Source: Henricia sp. BOLD:AAB3569 (taxonomy: Eukaryota > Echinodermata > Asteroidea > Spinulosida > Echinasteridae). From it: a stretch of 64,000 nucleotides of DNA. The position numbers and the translations under genes are program-made. Positions 40,301-50,746 of this stretch are shown piece after piece. The stretch covers positions 434,001 to 498,000 of the forward strand of contig JBBELK010000490.1 of assembly GCA_037783545.1 (NCBI GenBank), given 5' to 3'. A model generated the notes under the pieces. It was not told the origin of the DNA. It did no database searches and was given only the letters and a program-made list of their open reading frames with translations. Numbering within the stretch: the stretch's first letter is position 1; each line of letters starts with the position of its first letter.

Positions 40301-41262
40301 ATGAAGGTTCTTCCAATCCTGTTATTTGTTGTCTGTCTGCTGGGACTGAGTACTGGTGTTCGCCGTCAGTTAGCTGAAGCTGAGGTTGCTAGAGCTGTCC
40401 AGCTCCTTGAATTTGGCAATACAAAGCGTGCGATGGCTGTACATTTTGATGTGTCCGTAAGTGTCATCAACCGGTTGTGGAGACGTTTTCAGGAAGATGG
40501 TCTGTACACCAGGAGGCCAGGACAAGGTCGCGGACGTGTGACTACCCCTCCCCAGGACCGATACCCGAGGATCCTGGCACGTCGAAATCGACGATCTACT
40601 GCAAGATCCTTAGCCACAAGCTTCCACAGGACTTTGCTAGAAACCATCAATTTTGGCAGATGGACCAGTGGGCACCAGTACTGTTCTCAAATGAAAGCAG
40701 GTTCACTGTTTCAACCAATGATAGACGTGTAAGGGTTTGGAGACGGTCGGGGGAACGATATTTCAACTGCAACATTGTCGAATTTGACCACTTTGGAGGT
40801 GGATCAGTTATGGTGTGGGCGGGTATATCCCTGGAGGGGCGTACGGACCTCGTCGTGGTAGCTGGTGGTGCACTAACAGGTTTGAGGTATCGAGATGAGA
40901 TACTGGAACCTGTTGTGAGGCCATATGCTGCTGTCGTAGGTGAAAATTTTATCCTGGTGCAAGATAACGCTCGTGCACACACTGCACGAGTGTCCATGAA
41001 CTTTCTTGAGAATGAGGGAATCAGCACGATGCCCTGGCCGGCAAGATCTCCTGACCTAAACCCTATAGAGCATGCATGGGACATGCTTGGCAGACGTGTT
41101 GCAGTTCGAGAACATGCTCCAGACTCTGTACGGACACTCAGAGAGGCCTTGGTTGAAGAGTGGGAGAACATTCCTCAAGACTCCATAAGACAGTTAATTT
41201 TAAGCATGCCTCGACGCTGTCAGGAGTGCATACAAGCACGTGGAGGTCATACCAGTTACTAG
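40301..41262 (+). pseudogene. Tc1-family transposase, internally deleted
   Basis: The first ATG in Tc1 sequence (40301) gives MKVLPILLFVVCLLGLSTG, a hydrophobic leader, then a helix-turn-helix (RRQLAEAEVARAVQLLEFG ... VSVINRLWRRFQEDG) and an AT-hook-like GRGRVTTPP. The frame then shifts near 40600-40640: the second DNA-binding region is missing, and the catalytic domain continues in another frame (open from 40477, ending at 41262). It shows FSNESRF, LVQDNARAHTA and SPDLNPIEHAWD. Spacing between the second Asp (40963-40965) and the Glu (41068-41070) is 34 residues, the DD34E of Tc1. The first catalytic Asp is replaced by Asn (AAT, 40690-40692). The enzyme would cut and paste its own DNA; this copy should not. 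Confidence 0.92.
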
Positions 41263-41553
41263 ACAATGATTAATTAACGTTTACTTTGCCAAAACGTGGA
41301 CAATGTACGGATAGTCATGATAACCTGCCAGATGATTATGTCCATATTTTTGTTCATTCATGTTTTAGTCATGTTAACATGCTACCACATCAATAAATTT
41401 CGCCATACATTGTTGAGTATTGTTTGAGAATCAATTGACAACACCTGAATGATTTTCACATAACTTTAATGCCTCTTGTTCTAACGGTCGCCCATATAGA
41501 CCATGACAAAAACATTATGTTCTCTTGTTCCTTTAATTCTTTTGAGTAGTGTA

Positions 41554-41617
41554 CTTCGTAGAATCTTAATTAAACTTTAATATTAAATTTCATTTAAATC
41601 TCGTTTAATTTTTCGAT
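41554..41617. repeat. Second half of the inverted-repeat element split by Tc1
   Basis: CTTCGTAGAATCTTAATTAA and the following AT-rich sequence match the complement of 33222-33289. The first half is at 33820-33846. Confidence 0.85.
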
Positions 41618-42214
41618 CAAATTAAGACGTTAGTCAGTCGTTCAGATAAGTCTCTTTCCGCTAATATTAATTTGTCCTGCAAATGTCCAACCTCGTACTG
41701 CAAAGTTTTAATTTGTCATGCACCAACAAAGATTTGTCATGCACCCAAAACAATTGTCAACTGACAAATTGTAAACATTACTAATCATTTCGCCCTTATT
41801 TGACAAATTTTCCACTGTGATTGACTAAATAAAGTTTTCAGTGAGGTGCATCATCTGCGCTGTTAGCGATTTGCGCAAATAAGGCCAGGGTACCGGGCTG
41901 CTTTGCGCCAACAATTTTCAAAGTCGAAACCGTTTCCAATTTGTTATGCAGACGCAAATGTGGCGGTGTGTTCATAACTGTTATGTTCAACACCCTGCAG
42001 TCCGCTTCCGATAAATACATTTACAAAAATTCCGTGGTTTTTCCGACGATATCTTCGGAAACATGCGGCCTAGAAGCGTGGGAGTTTCAAATTCGTAATG
42101 AGAAAAATATGACGGATGTTATGATATAAAAGTCTCATGACCCATGAGGTAAGCCCCGGGGAAATATGGGTAAAAAAAATGTAATCTGGTCACACTCCTT
42201 TAAAAACAGTGGTA
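41618..42214. other. No gene recognised
   Basis: AT-rich, with recurring TTTGTCATGCACC / TGACAAATT words near 41700-41810. No coding motif. Confidence 0.45.
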
Positions 42215-42395
42215 CAGTGAAATATGTTATTAAGACCACCTTGATAAACAGGCCACCTGTTTATAGTGGCCGCCCATCTTTGGTCCCAAATGCCATTTGT
42301 ATAATGCTCCAGTAACCTCTATATAAAGAGACCACCTGTTTAAAGTGGCCAGTTTTTTTCCTGTCCTGAAAGTGGCAACTATACAAGTTTCACTG
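42215..42395. repeat. Short MITE with CAGTGAAA / TTTCACTG ends
   Basis: 181 bp. The ends CAGTGAAA and TTTCACTG are inverted copies, and the internal ACCACCTGTTTA-AGTGGCC blocks are repeated. TA precedes the left end. Confidence 0.55.
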
Positions 42396-42548
42396 CATTA
42401 TAAGTGAGCAAAAAGCGACCTTAACTGCCTCATGCGTAAATTGTTTTGGCGATGTTGTTCTGTGCAGTTGTTAAAGACTCCTCTGTACCCAAAAAGGTTA
42501 ATTAGCGCCCCAATTTACAGCTTACATGTAAGTGTCTGCCTTGCTAGT

Positions 42549-42836
42549 TACACTCTAAAAACAGATTGGTTGAATTCAACCAATTGGTTGGTAGATATGT
42601 GTCCAACCAATATATTGGTTAAAATAACCAGTCATATTGGTTAAAATAACCATTCATATTGGTTAAAATGACCAATCCGTATTGGTAAACCAATACGGAT
42701 TGGTCATTTTAACCAATATGATTGGTTAAAATAACCAATATGATTGGTCATTTTAACCAATATATTGGTTGGACACATATCTACCAACCAATTGGTTGAA
42801 TTCAACCAATCTGTTTTTAGAGTGTAGGGTGATTAA
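42549..42836. repeat. Palindromic MITE, TTGGTT/AACCAA-rich (copy 1)
   Basis: Starts TACACTCTAAAAACAG and ends with its complement. Almost the whole length folds back, with internal CCAATATATTGGTT and TTAAAATAACCA words. TA lies at both ends. Confidence 0.85.
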
Positions 42837-42989
42837 ATAAGTTATAGTACAGTTCTTAAATGACAACATATATACCGTGTTTCAACTTACCCCATACTAT
42901 GTTTCAACTTACTCCATAGGTGGGGTAAGTCTAAACAGCTGACATGGTCGTGTTTAAGGTGGATTATACGAGAAACCATCAACGAGTCC

Positions 42990-43222
42990 TACACTCTAAA
43001 AACAGATTGGTTGAATTCAACCAAATGTGGTTGGTAGATATGTGTCCAACCAATATATTGGTTAAAATAACCAATCCATATTGGTTAACCAATACGGATT
43101 GGTTATTTTAACCATTATGATTGGTTATTTTAACCAATATGATTGGTTATTTAACCAATATTGGTTGGATACATATCTACCAATCACACTGGTTGAATTC
43201 AACCAATCTGTTTTTAGAGTGA
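42990..43222. repeat. Palindromic MITE, TTGGTT/AACCAA-rich (copy 2)
   Basis: Same ends and internal words as 42549-42836 but shorter by ~55 bp. The right terminus reads AGAGTGAC instead of AGAGTGTA. Confidence 0.85.
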
Positions 43223-43843
43223 CATTTTAAAGGCTCCATTTTTAGCCCAAATTTATATATGTATGCCTGAAGTGGTATAGTTGTTTTTTCTTTAATAAAT
43301 TTAGTTAGTGTTTTATAGACAAAAAAATTCCAACTAAACCCACTCTCTCCTACCAAATTAAAGTTGCATTGCCCGTGTTTCGGTGAAAGGATTAAAAAAA
43401 TTAATTTACACAAGCGAACGAATTTAGAAAGCTTACTTGTCTCTGTAACGAAAAATATCAAAAACTTAAATTTCCGACTTCGGGAATTGGAGATACAAGC
43501 CTTTTTCTTGAAACGTGCTTCACATGTTGTACATGTGCGCGTACGCTCATATGTACATAGTATGTGTACAATGTACACATGTACGCGCCCATGTACATTT
43601 ACGTCATAACCCTGTCGATTAAATGACCTGCCAGCCATTTAATAATTTCTTGTTTTTAATCGACTGGCATTAATCCTTGACGGATTTTTAGGTTCTTGGT
43701 ACCAAATGAAAGCTGATAACTTTTTCTATTCTAGAAAAATACCTATTTAACTTTGTACGCCCAAATCGGCCCAAACACGGGCAGTGCAACTTTAAAGGCG
43801 AATAGCCTTTTATGTGTAACCATTGTTTGTTTTTTCCTTTTAG

Positions 43844-44084
43844 CCGGGTAGTTCGCAAAGGCATTGCCCGTGTTCTGACAGTGATTCATGAAACACAGAA
43901 GGAGCACCTACGCAGTTTCTACAGGAAAAAACAGAAAGCCAAGTACAAGCCGCTGGACCTCAGACCGAAACTGACCAGAGCCAAACGACGCGCTTTGAGT
44001 AAGAGTGATCTGAACAGAAAAACCAAGAAAATGCAACGCAAGGAGTGCTTGTATCCCATGCGCAAGTATTCTGTTCGGGAATAG
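43844..44084 (+). CDS. RPL35: Ribosomal protein L35 (uL29), last coding exon
   Basis: A pyrimidine-rich tract and TAG acceptor (43828-43843) precede an exon reading [40 protein letters not shown] and a C-terminus with [10 protein letters not shown] before TAG at 44082-44084. This matches the C-terminal two thirds of eukaryotic RPL35, a 60S subunit protein near the peptide exit tunnel. The exon begins with one base completing a codon (phase 2). The amino-terminal exons, expected upstream on the plus strand, were not found in the window, so they lie more than 43 kb away, are rearranged, or this is a fragment. One unusual residue: the family's RKERLYP reads RKECLYP here. No clear AATAAA follows; a MITE starts ~55 bp downstream. 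The acceptor argues against a processed pseudogene. Confidence 0.87.
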
Positions 44085-44135
44085 GCACTTCCAGAGGGAC
44101 GGCTAGCTGAACAATAATTGTGAAAAACATATATA

Positions 44136-44572
44136 GGTAATTCCCAAAATTAGGAGTCCAAAATTGTTGGTGTCCCAGTTACGTACGAAACTCTCTGCTT
44201 CAAAAATCACCACTAATGGTCACAGATTCTCAGTAATGGACTGTGGCCTGTGATTATAGGGGGCAGCATCATTTTCTCCAATATTTTGTTCTCCAATAAC
44301 TCAAAAACAAAAGACCATAAAGGCTCATAATTTGTTACATGGTGTTGATTAGCAATTTGGTGTCCTGGGTTACCTACGCCAATGAAAATTAGCTGTAGAA
44401 TGAGTTTGCATTAACCTTGGTGCCATATCTACACAGAAACATTAAATTTAAGTGGCGTTTGTTGAAATACAAATAATTATTTTCTACTGGGAAACCACTT
44501 TCAATCACTAAAAACACTTGGAAATCTTAAAAAGCATGTCACACTTTGGACCCCTAATTTTGGGAATGACCC
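44136..44572. repeat. MITE just downstream of the rpl35 exon
   Basis: ~437 bp. The left end GGTAATTCCCAAAATTAGGAGTCCAAA-type sequence is the complement of the right end TTTGGACCCCTAATTTTGGGAATGACC with few mismatches. No coding capacity. Confidence 0.75.
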
Positions 44573-44702
44573 ATATGGGCATTTCAACACTAATGGGCCT
44601 AAAACTAGTAAAAGTGTGCGACTCTCATTTGGGTGCGACGAGAGCCAGTTGAAAATATAATAAGCGCTGATCAAAAGGATGTTCTGGCTTGTTTAATCTG
44701 TA

Positions 44703-45612
44703 AGAGAACGAAGACGAGACATCTATGTTGGTCTTCGGTCAAAATATAGTCTCATTATACAATCGTTTAACATTCAAAAGTATTTCATTTAGAGAAACAA
44801 ATATGGAACATTATTTAACAAAAACAATTATGTTTCGGGCCAAAAGTTAAGGCGACGTCCGCTATCTTGGATATTTAGATAATTTAACAACGCAATCAAC
44901 GCAATCGGCCACGAAATCGACCACGAAACCGTGGCCGAGCGGTTTCGGTCAGTGACTCGCAATCATAGGTGAAAACTTGGGGTTGCGGGTTCGAATCCGG
45001 ATGCGGTACCTGTGCCCTTGGGCAAGGCACTCAACCACACTTGCTCCATCCTTCAGAGGGGCTGTAAAGCCGTTGGTCCAGTGTGTTAGGTAATGGTAAC
45101 GCACTCTAAAGATCCCAGAGCATTCTTTCGTGAAGAGCAAGGGGATTCCCCGGTGTCTCTGGCCATTTCTAATTCTAATTCTTCATTGGTTTCCTCACGC
45201 TTGCGAGTGACAGTGCAATGAGCACTCTTGAGGAATCCTTGGTATGAATACCAGAAAGAAATAATAATAATAATAATAATAAATGAAAAAGGTACAAATT
45301 TAGCGTAAAGCTAATGTCCAGGGAAGTATTTCCTTTACAATATAATTTTAGAGATTTTATAATAAATAGTATTTCAAGAAGATTTGTGACCAATAATCAA
45401 ATACTCTGATTTCGCCAATCAAATGTAAATTATTCAACGTTAATAAAAGAAGACAAAATACCAGTAAATATGCAGAATGTGTAATAAGGGTGTTTAAGTA
45501 TTACAATGATTTAATGGAAGAAATAGTTAAATCAAGAAATAAGTAATTTACATGTTAGAGAACGAAGACGAGACGTCTATGTTGGTCTTTGAACAGTCAA
45601 AATACAGTCTGA
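44703..45612. repeat. Direct repeat pair flanking a SINE-bearing segment
   Basis: AGAGAACGAAGACGAGAC(A/G)TCTATG and the following TTGGTCTT...TCAAAATA(T/C)AGTCT occur at 44703-44755 and 45557-45612. The pair encloses ~0.8 kb including the SINE at 44931. Confidence 0.75.
44931..45283 (+). mobile_element. tRNA-derived SINE with (AAT)n tail
   Basis: The head has an A-box GTGGCCGAGCGG (44931-44942) and a B-box GGTTCGAATCC (44989-44999), as in class II tRNAs (Ser/Leu). A body follows with GGGCAAGGCACTCAACC and AGGGGCTGTAAAGCCGTTGG, and the 3' end is an ATAATAATAAT microsatellite at 45261-45283. Target duplication not found. It is a different family from the SINE at 33470. Confidence 0.85.
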
Positions 45613-46010
45613 GGGAAAATTATTGCAGCGCCAGATTGGCCGTTGGGGCGCTGTCTATATTGAATTATTCACATATATATATAAAGGAAATTATGGTGAG
45701 GGTCTGAATGCATATTCATGACTGTGACATTATTCCCCCTCTTGAGGAAATGTCGTCCCAGACATTTGATTTGAGAAAATATTAATCAAATTATTAACAA
45801 ATTTTTACAATCATTTTAAAATATGACATCCTGTGTGATCTCTAACTTTCATGGCGTATAATATTTCTTACACAAATCTTTAAATAAACAAATGGCCGCC
45901 GCCTGACTGTTTGGATTATTCAAAGAAATGAGTATCCTACAGACCAAAGCAGAATAAATTTGTCCAAAAAATCACAACAAAAATATGACTCAATTACTTT
46001 CATGGAAGTA
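45284..46010. other. No gene recognised
   Basis: AT-rich sequence; (TA)n near 45678. Nothing coding. Confidence 0.45.
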
Positions 46011-46248
46011 CACTGAACAAAATTATAAACGCCCCATGTGACACTTTGAAACTTGTATTAGCCTTAGGGGTTGCAAAATATATTAAATCATACACAATTA
46101 ATTTTGTTGTTTAATATGCTACAGATTACTGTCCGTTAGAATAACCAATTTGTACAATTATAAGATAATATCAGCTCATTTAGGGTCGCCCATTTCATGT
46201 TTCAATAATTCAATAATTTACATGGGGCGTTTATATTTTTGCTCAGTG
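46011..46248. repeat. MITE with CACTGA(A/G)CAAAA ends
   Basis: 238 bp, TIR ~29 bp including ATAAACGCCCCATGT, flanked by TA at both ends (46009-46010, 46249-46250). Tc1/mariner-type target duplication. Confidence 0.85.
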
Positions 46249-46689
46249 TATATAAATATTGTATACATGGTTCTAGTACATAATAATTCACCATGCAAAA
46301 ATACAAATATAATATGTATAGATAGATAGATAAATACAAATTAGTTTTAATAAAGAAATTTCTCAAATTCATTAATGCATTTCATTTGTACTATATTTAT
46401 AATAATTCACAAAATCTCTCTGGAAAAGAAAGGTTTACAAATTACTAGAACATTTATACCGAGATTGGCATAAATTGGGAAGGTTTACGAATCACAATCC
46501 GCGAGAAGTCTAAGGCATACCCTTTTTCTGATTTTGGCCATGATGGGGTTTCTCCAAGGCTCGAAGATCCTTTTCCGTGCCAGCTGTTATTGTGTTCTGG
46601 TTTGCTTTGTTTGACCGTGTCGATCATATGTCAACCTGTCTCAAGTTCGGTGGCGAGGGGTACTCTGTTATTTCGGCTGAATCTGTGAT
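46249..46689. other. No gene recognised
   Basis: AT-rich, short (GATA)n near 46320. Its right part adjoins the decayed Gypsy element below and may be its 3' end. Confidence 0.4.
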
Positions 46690-48750
46690 GTTTCCAACCT
46701 ACTGCTTCCAATGACTCCCACATATACTGCTTCCAATTCTTCTTCTGGTCGTCTTCAAGTGTACCCAACATATATTTAGAAGTGTATGGTTTGAACGCTC
46801 CGTGATTCCATTACCGTGAGGATGATATGGTGTCGTCCTGCTCTTCTTGATTCCAGATACCTTACACATTTTCCCTAATAATAAAAATTGCGGCCTGTAC
46901 GTGTATGTGGACAAGAAATCCGTAGTTTTGGATGATTTTCTCCCACAGGATCTTCGCGACAGTGTCGGTTTTTTGGTCTGTGTGTACTTGGTAAAATGAT
47001 CCGTGATCACTAGGATGTTCTTATACCCTCCTTTGTTCCTTTCAAGCTTGAGAAAGTCGATGCAGAGAAGTTCTATCTGTTCAGTTATGTTGATGTTGAC
47101 GAGAGGGACCCGGGTTTTTTAGGACGGTGTTTTTGAGGCATCTGTCTGCAGTATGAACGGGAGATTGTAGTCGGCGTATGCAAGAACTGGGGGTGATGTC
47201 AATTGTCGCTTCAGTTCATTCATGGCCGTTTCACACTTCTGCGTCCAGATGTATGGGATATTACTGAAGGAGACTGTTTCTTGGTGCTCTTCTATTTTCG
47301 CTTAGGGTCACCAGAGGTGAGTTTGTAGAGAAGAGAGGCTATATGTGTGTGCGTAACCTTTTATGAATCTTCTGTAATATTATATGAAGCCAAGAAATCA
47401 TTGTAGCTCTTTGCGGTTCGTAGGTGTTGGCCAATTCTTTACTTGAGTCGTCTTGTCTGGTTCAGTTGAAATGCCCTTGCCAGAAACGACGTGGCCTAAA
47501 TACTTCACTTCCTCTTTGAGCAAGGTGCACTTAGATGGCTTCAGCTTCAGGCCATGTTCTCTAAGGCAGGAGAATACCTTACCCAAACGATCGATGTGAT
47601 GTGCTCGTCGAAATTGGACGAAAAGACAATTATATCATCGAGATAGAGGATACACGTGAGATAATTCTGGTCACCAAGGCATGTCATCATCGGGCGTTGG
47701 AAGGTGGCGGGGGCGTTTACTAACTAAAGCCAAATGGCATCCTGTTGCATTCAAACAAACCCATCGGAGTTGTGAAAGCTGTTTTACGTATGTTCGCCTC
47801 TTCCATTTGTACTTACCAGTAGCCCGATGCAAGGTCGAGTGTGGAGAACAGGTTGGCTTTACCAAGGGCATCTAGGGCTTCGTCAAATCGTGGTAGAGGA
47901 TATGCATCGCGTACAGTCTTCATATTCAATTGGCGGTAATCGATGCAAATACGCAATGAGCCGTCTTTCTTGTGAGCTATCACAATCGGCAAGGCATAGG
48001 GACTGCTGCTCTTCCTGATGACACCTGATTCCTCCATTCCTCTGAGGTGGTATTTTACAGCCTGATACTGAGATGGTGGGATGCGGCGGTAGGGTATGCG
48101 AAATATGTAATTTCCCTTGGTCTCATCGGTGCCGTCTTTGGGTGACTTTTTCATCTCTGACGCCTCTCATAAATTGTTGGGTAAGCATGCCGTTTCTGTT
48201 AGGGAGTGGACCGGTGTTCATTCGATCTTCTACACAGCGGAGAGTTGCTTCTAACTCAACAGAGTAGATCGTAGGGGATTCATTAGGGAGTCGAAAGCGT
48301 TCATAAAAGTTCTCCGAACTGTGCAATGAACTCGTCAAGGGCAAACTGTGCAGTCTGTTGATGAGCAGACAGATTTAGTACCAGTTTTCTTGCTGCTCCT
48401 CCCAGGTACCGCACTATTGTAGAGAATTGCATGCTTTCGGGGATGGAGGTTGTCTCAATAAGGTACTTTGTGTCACGCACCCAGTCCTCAATGCAAATGG
48501 TCGAACCCTCCCTTAATGTAAATAGGTGCACACTCTTCACCTGATGTGATGGCAAAAGGTGAAGTTGTGGCGAAGGAGAATGAGGTTGAGGCCGGTAGGG
48601 GGCGCGTGGCTGAGTTGATGAGGACGACGGTTTTTGTCCTATCGATCGAGGCGTATGGTGGATCGACGGAGAAGGTGTAGGTTGCGTTTGTCGACGACGT
48701 GGCATGGTCTGTGACGTTCTCCTCTCGTGTATTTCCGCCAAGAACTGTTC
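46690..48750 (-). pseudogene. Third Ty3/Gypsy element, heavily decayed
   Basis: Minus-strand remnants in order. Gag: 48301-48741, with EDWVRDTKYLIETTSIPE and RYLGGAARKLVLNLSA, continuing in another frame to MRGVRDE near 48150. RT: 47813-48154, with LRICIDYRQLN and FSTLDLASGYW, then YLDD near 47640 and a thumb with VKYLGHVVSGKGI at 47398-47586. An RNase H start follows (TDASK-like, near 47150). Last is an integrase end with TTPYHPHGNGITERSNHTLL (46699-47010). Gag passes straight into the RT-upstream segment at about 48150, so the zinc-knuckle and protease region is gone. RNase H and the integrase core are also mostly deleted. No LTR pair was found. This is a fossil with no coding potential left. 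Confidence 0.88.
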
Positions 48751-49417
48751 TGCTAAATAATCTGCATCCTCTGCAAGAGGAGGGGTAGGCTGTTGGGTCC
48801 GACTTTTGCGTTGAGGGTGCGGTTTTTGTGGTGTGAGCTTTGGAGGTCATGGCTTTGGACGGGTTGAAGGAGGGGCGGTCGTTGTGGACGGTGCTGGAAA
48901 GACGTCTTCGTCATTAGTTGATCTTTGCAAAAAAAAGTCAACCAAATTTAGCAAAACGACGAAACTCAATGGGAATGACCTGAAGTTTAAAATTGAATTA
49001 ACAGCGGTCAAACACGGTGAAATCTACTGTTTTCACTGTACCGGAACAGCAGGGCTAGTTATTTTCAAAGGGTCGTTTGTGAAAGTGTTAAACACTTGGA
49101 GTCAATACACAAATTATTTGGTATTAAGCCATGCAGTAAATGAAAACTGTCAATGGCCGGTATCGAACGAACACCGTAAATCAATCAACTGTATTTAGTA
49201 ACGCAACCGATGACACCTCGGGTAAAATAAAGTAATCAATTCGGGCCAGTGAAGGAATGAATGCACACTTGATAAACAGTAGCAGTTTCAAACCAGTCAC
49301 GCAATTGCTATGGTCTAATGGGCAACAATACACAATGACCTAAATTAGGTTTGCCTTATAGACTACTAAAGCGTAACGCCCGAATTGCCATTCAAAACAC
49401 TAACTGCAGAATACTAA
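48751..49417. other. No gene recognised
   Basis: May include gag-adjacent remains of the Gypsy fossil on the minus strand (Thr/Pro-rich frame to about 48941). A 121-codon plus-strand frame at 48833-49198 has no known motif and is not called. Confidence 0.4.
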
Positions 49418-49615
49418 TGCACCTATCAATTGTTTCCTCCCCCCTCCCCGGGGGCTGCCCCACCTAAGAGGTGGGATTGTCACTTTTCGCGTGACAAAAT
49501 CCCCACCCCTGGGGCACAATTTAGGTGACAAAAATCCCCACCCTGGGGCACGAAAAAAGTGAGCAAATCCCCACCTAAGGGGTGGGGTTGCGCGGGGGGA
49601 CAACTGATAGGTGCA
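49418..49615. mobile_element. PIF/Harbinger-like MITE (copy 1)
   Basis: 198 bp, ends TGCACCTATCAATTGTT and its near-complement, flanked by TAA on both sides. The interior has CCCCACC/GGTGGGG words that fold back. Confidence 0.85.
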
Positions 49616-50746
49616 TAACACTAACGTGCGAAAGCACAGGGGAATGGTTGAGTGATTTCAGAGTATGTTTGTATAACCTTGGCAACGTACAAAAGCTTAC
49701 GTGACACTTTAGTACTCTAAAAGCAGTCTATAAGTAAATGAGCATGTAGAGGAAGCACATCACAAGAGTGTTGGCCGGAAGTATGCTACTGCTAGGGGGT
49801 TCGTTAATTGGTCAACGGTTCGATTATACTTGAGGCCATTCAAAGTACAAAGGTCCTACATACGTACATGTGTTGAAGGGCAAGGGTCTCAACAGAAGCA
49901 GAAATAAATGTAGCAATAAACTGTAGCAAGTTCATTCTCAGAACACTTTCTTGAGTCGGTGTTTATTGTTAATGCGTTCTCCTCAACATGCTCAAAATGG
50001 CAACATGTCACATGTCACATTGTTCTGTTCCAATTTTAATCTGCTACATTATATACTCCGGTGCTACAATACTCCGTTATATAGCTCCATTGTCTTGGTC
50101 CAATATTCCATTGCTCCAATATTCCATTGCTCCAATATTTCATTGCTCCGTGAAAACTGTAATAGTCACACAATAATATGCGTTTCCGGCGTAAACATTC
50201 AGAAGTTGAGGTAAACAAAAGGCTTAAAATGGATAATCATAATGCAATACTCAATCGCGGGAACATTGCTTCACGATTGCGCCTCAAACCACAAAGTTAT
50301 CTCAATAAAACAAGGTCAATGTTTATCAATCAACATCATATCATAGGAATAATTATACCTCCTTGCTATCTCTCCTATGGGGCTTTGGATTTGGGGGAAT
50401 TTAAGGCCAAAGGGCCACAAAAACAGCTACATCGTGACTCAAAAACATGGCTCCTGCAAAATGATGAATCATGTGCTGTGTGTGTTCGTAAGTTGTCACG
50501 AGAGGGCGCACTTCACAAAACCTGGTGATACACTGCAAGTACATGGCTTCTCAAAATTAGCATTAGAATCCTAATTTTCCAATCTTAAAAAGAACTTTAA
50601 ACAATCAAAATTCTTTAGTTAACATTTTCAATGTTGGGAACGCACAAACAAGTTAACTTCTAACTTTCATCAAAATACGTATTGCCTCTTTGAAACTAAT
50701 CAGGCAATAAAGGTTTAACTAATCAAATCTGTCAAGGAATAGGTTA
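49616..50746. other. No gene recognised; possible LTR remains of the BEL/Pao fossil
   Basis: Contains three tandem copies of a TCCAATATTCCATTGC unit (about 50099-50146) and a 116-codon plus-strand frame (50178-50528) without motif. By position it could hold the 3' LTR of the element at 50747-52970, but no partner LTR was found. Confidence 0.4.

Larger units (their letters stand above)
33845..41553 (+). mobile_element. Tc1-like DNA transposon split by a LINE insertion
   Basis: Terminal inverted repeats of ~155 bp (33847-34000 and 41405-41551) begin CACTACTCAAAAGAATTAAA and are nearly identical. TA flanks both ends. The uninterrupted sequence of the target (GGCTTATACTTCGTAG) survives at 33190-33320, which proves the TA insertion site. 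The Tc1 sequence itself is 33847-34092 plus 40261-41551; the rest is the LINE and its MITE. The transposase is damaged. Confidence 0.93.

Noticed and set aside
50178..50528. 116-codon plus-strand frame
   Set aside because: No motif, no neighbours supporting a gene, and it may overlap remains of the BEL/Pao fossil's LTR.
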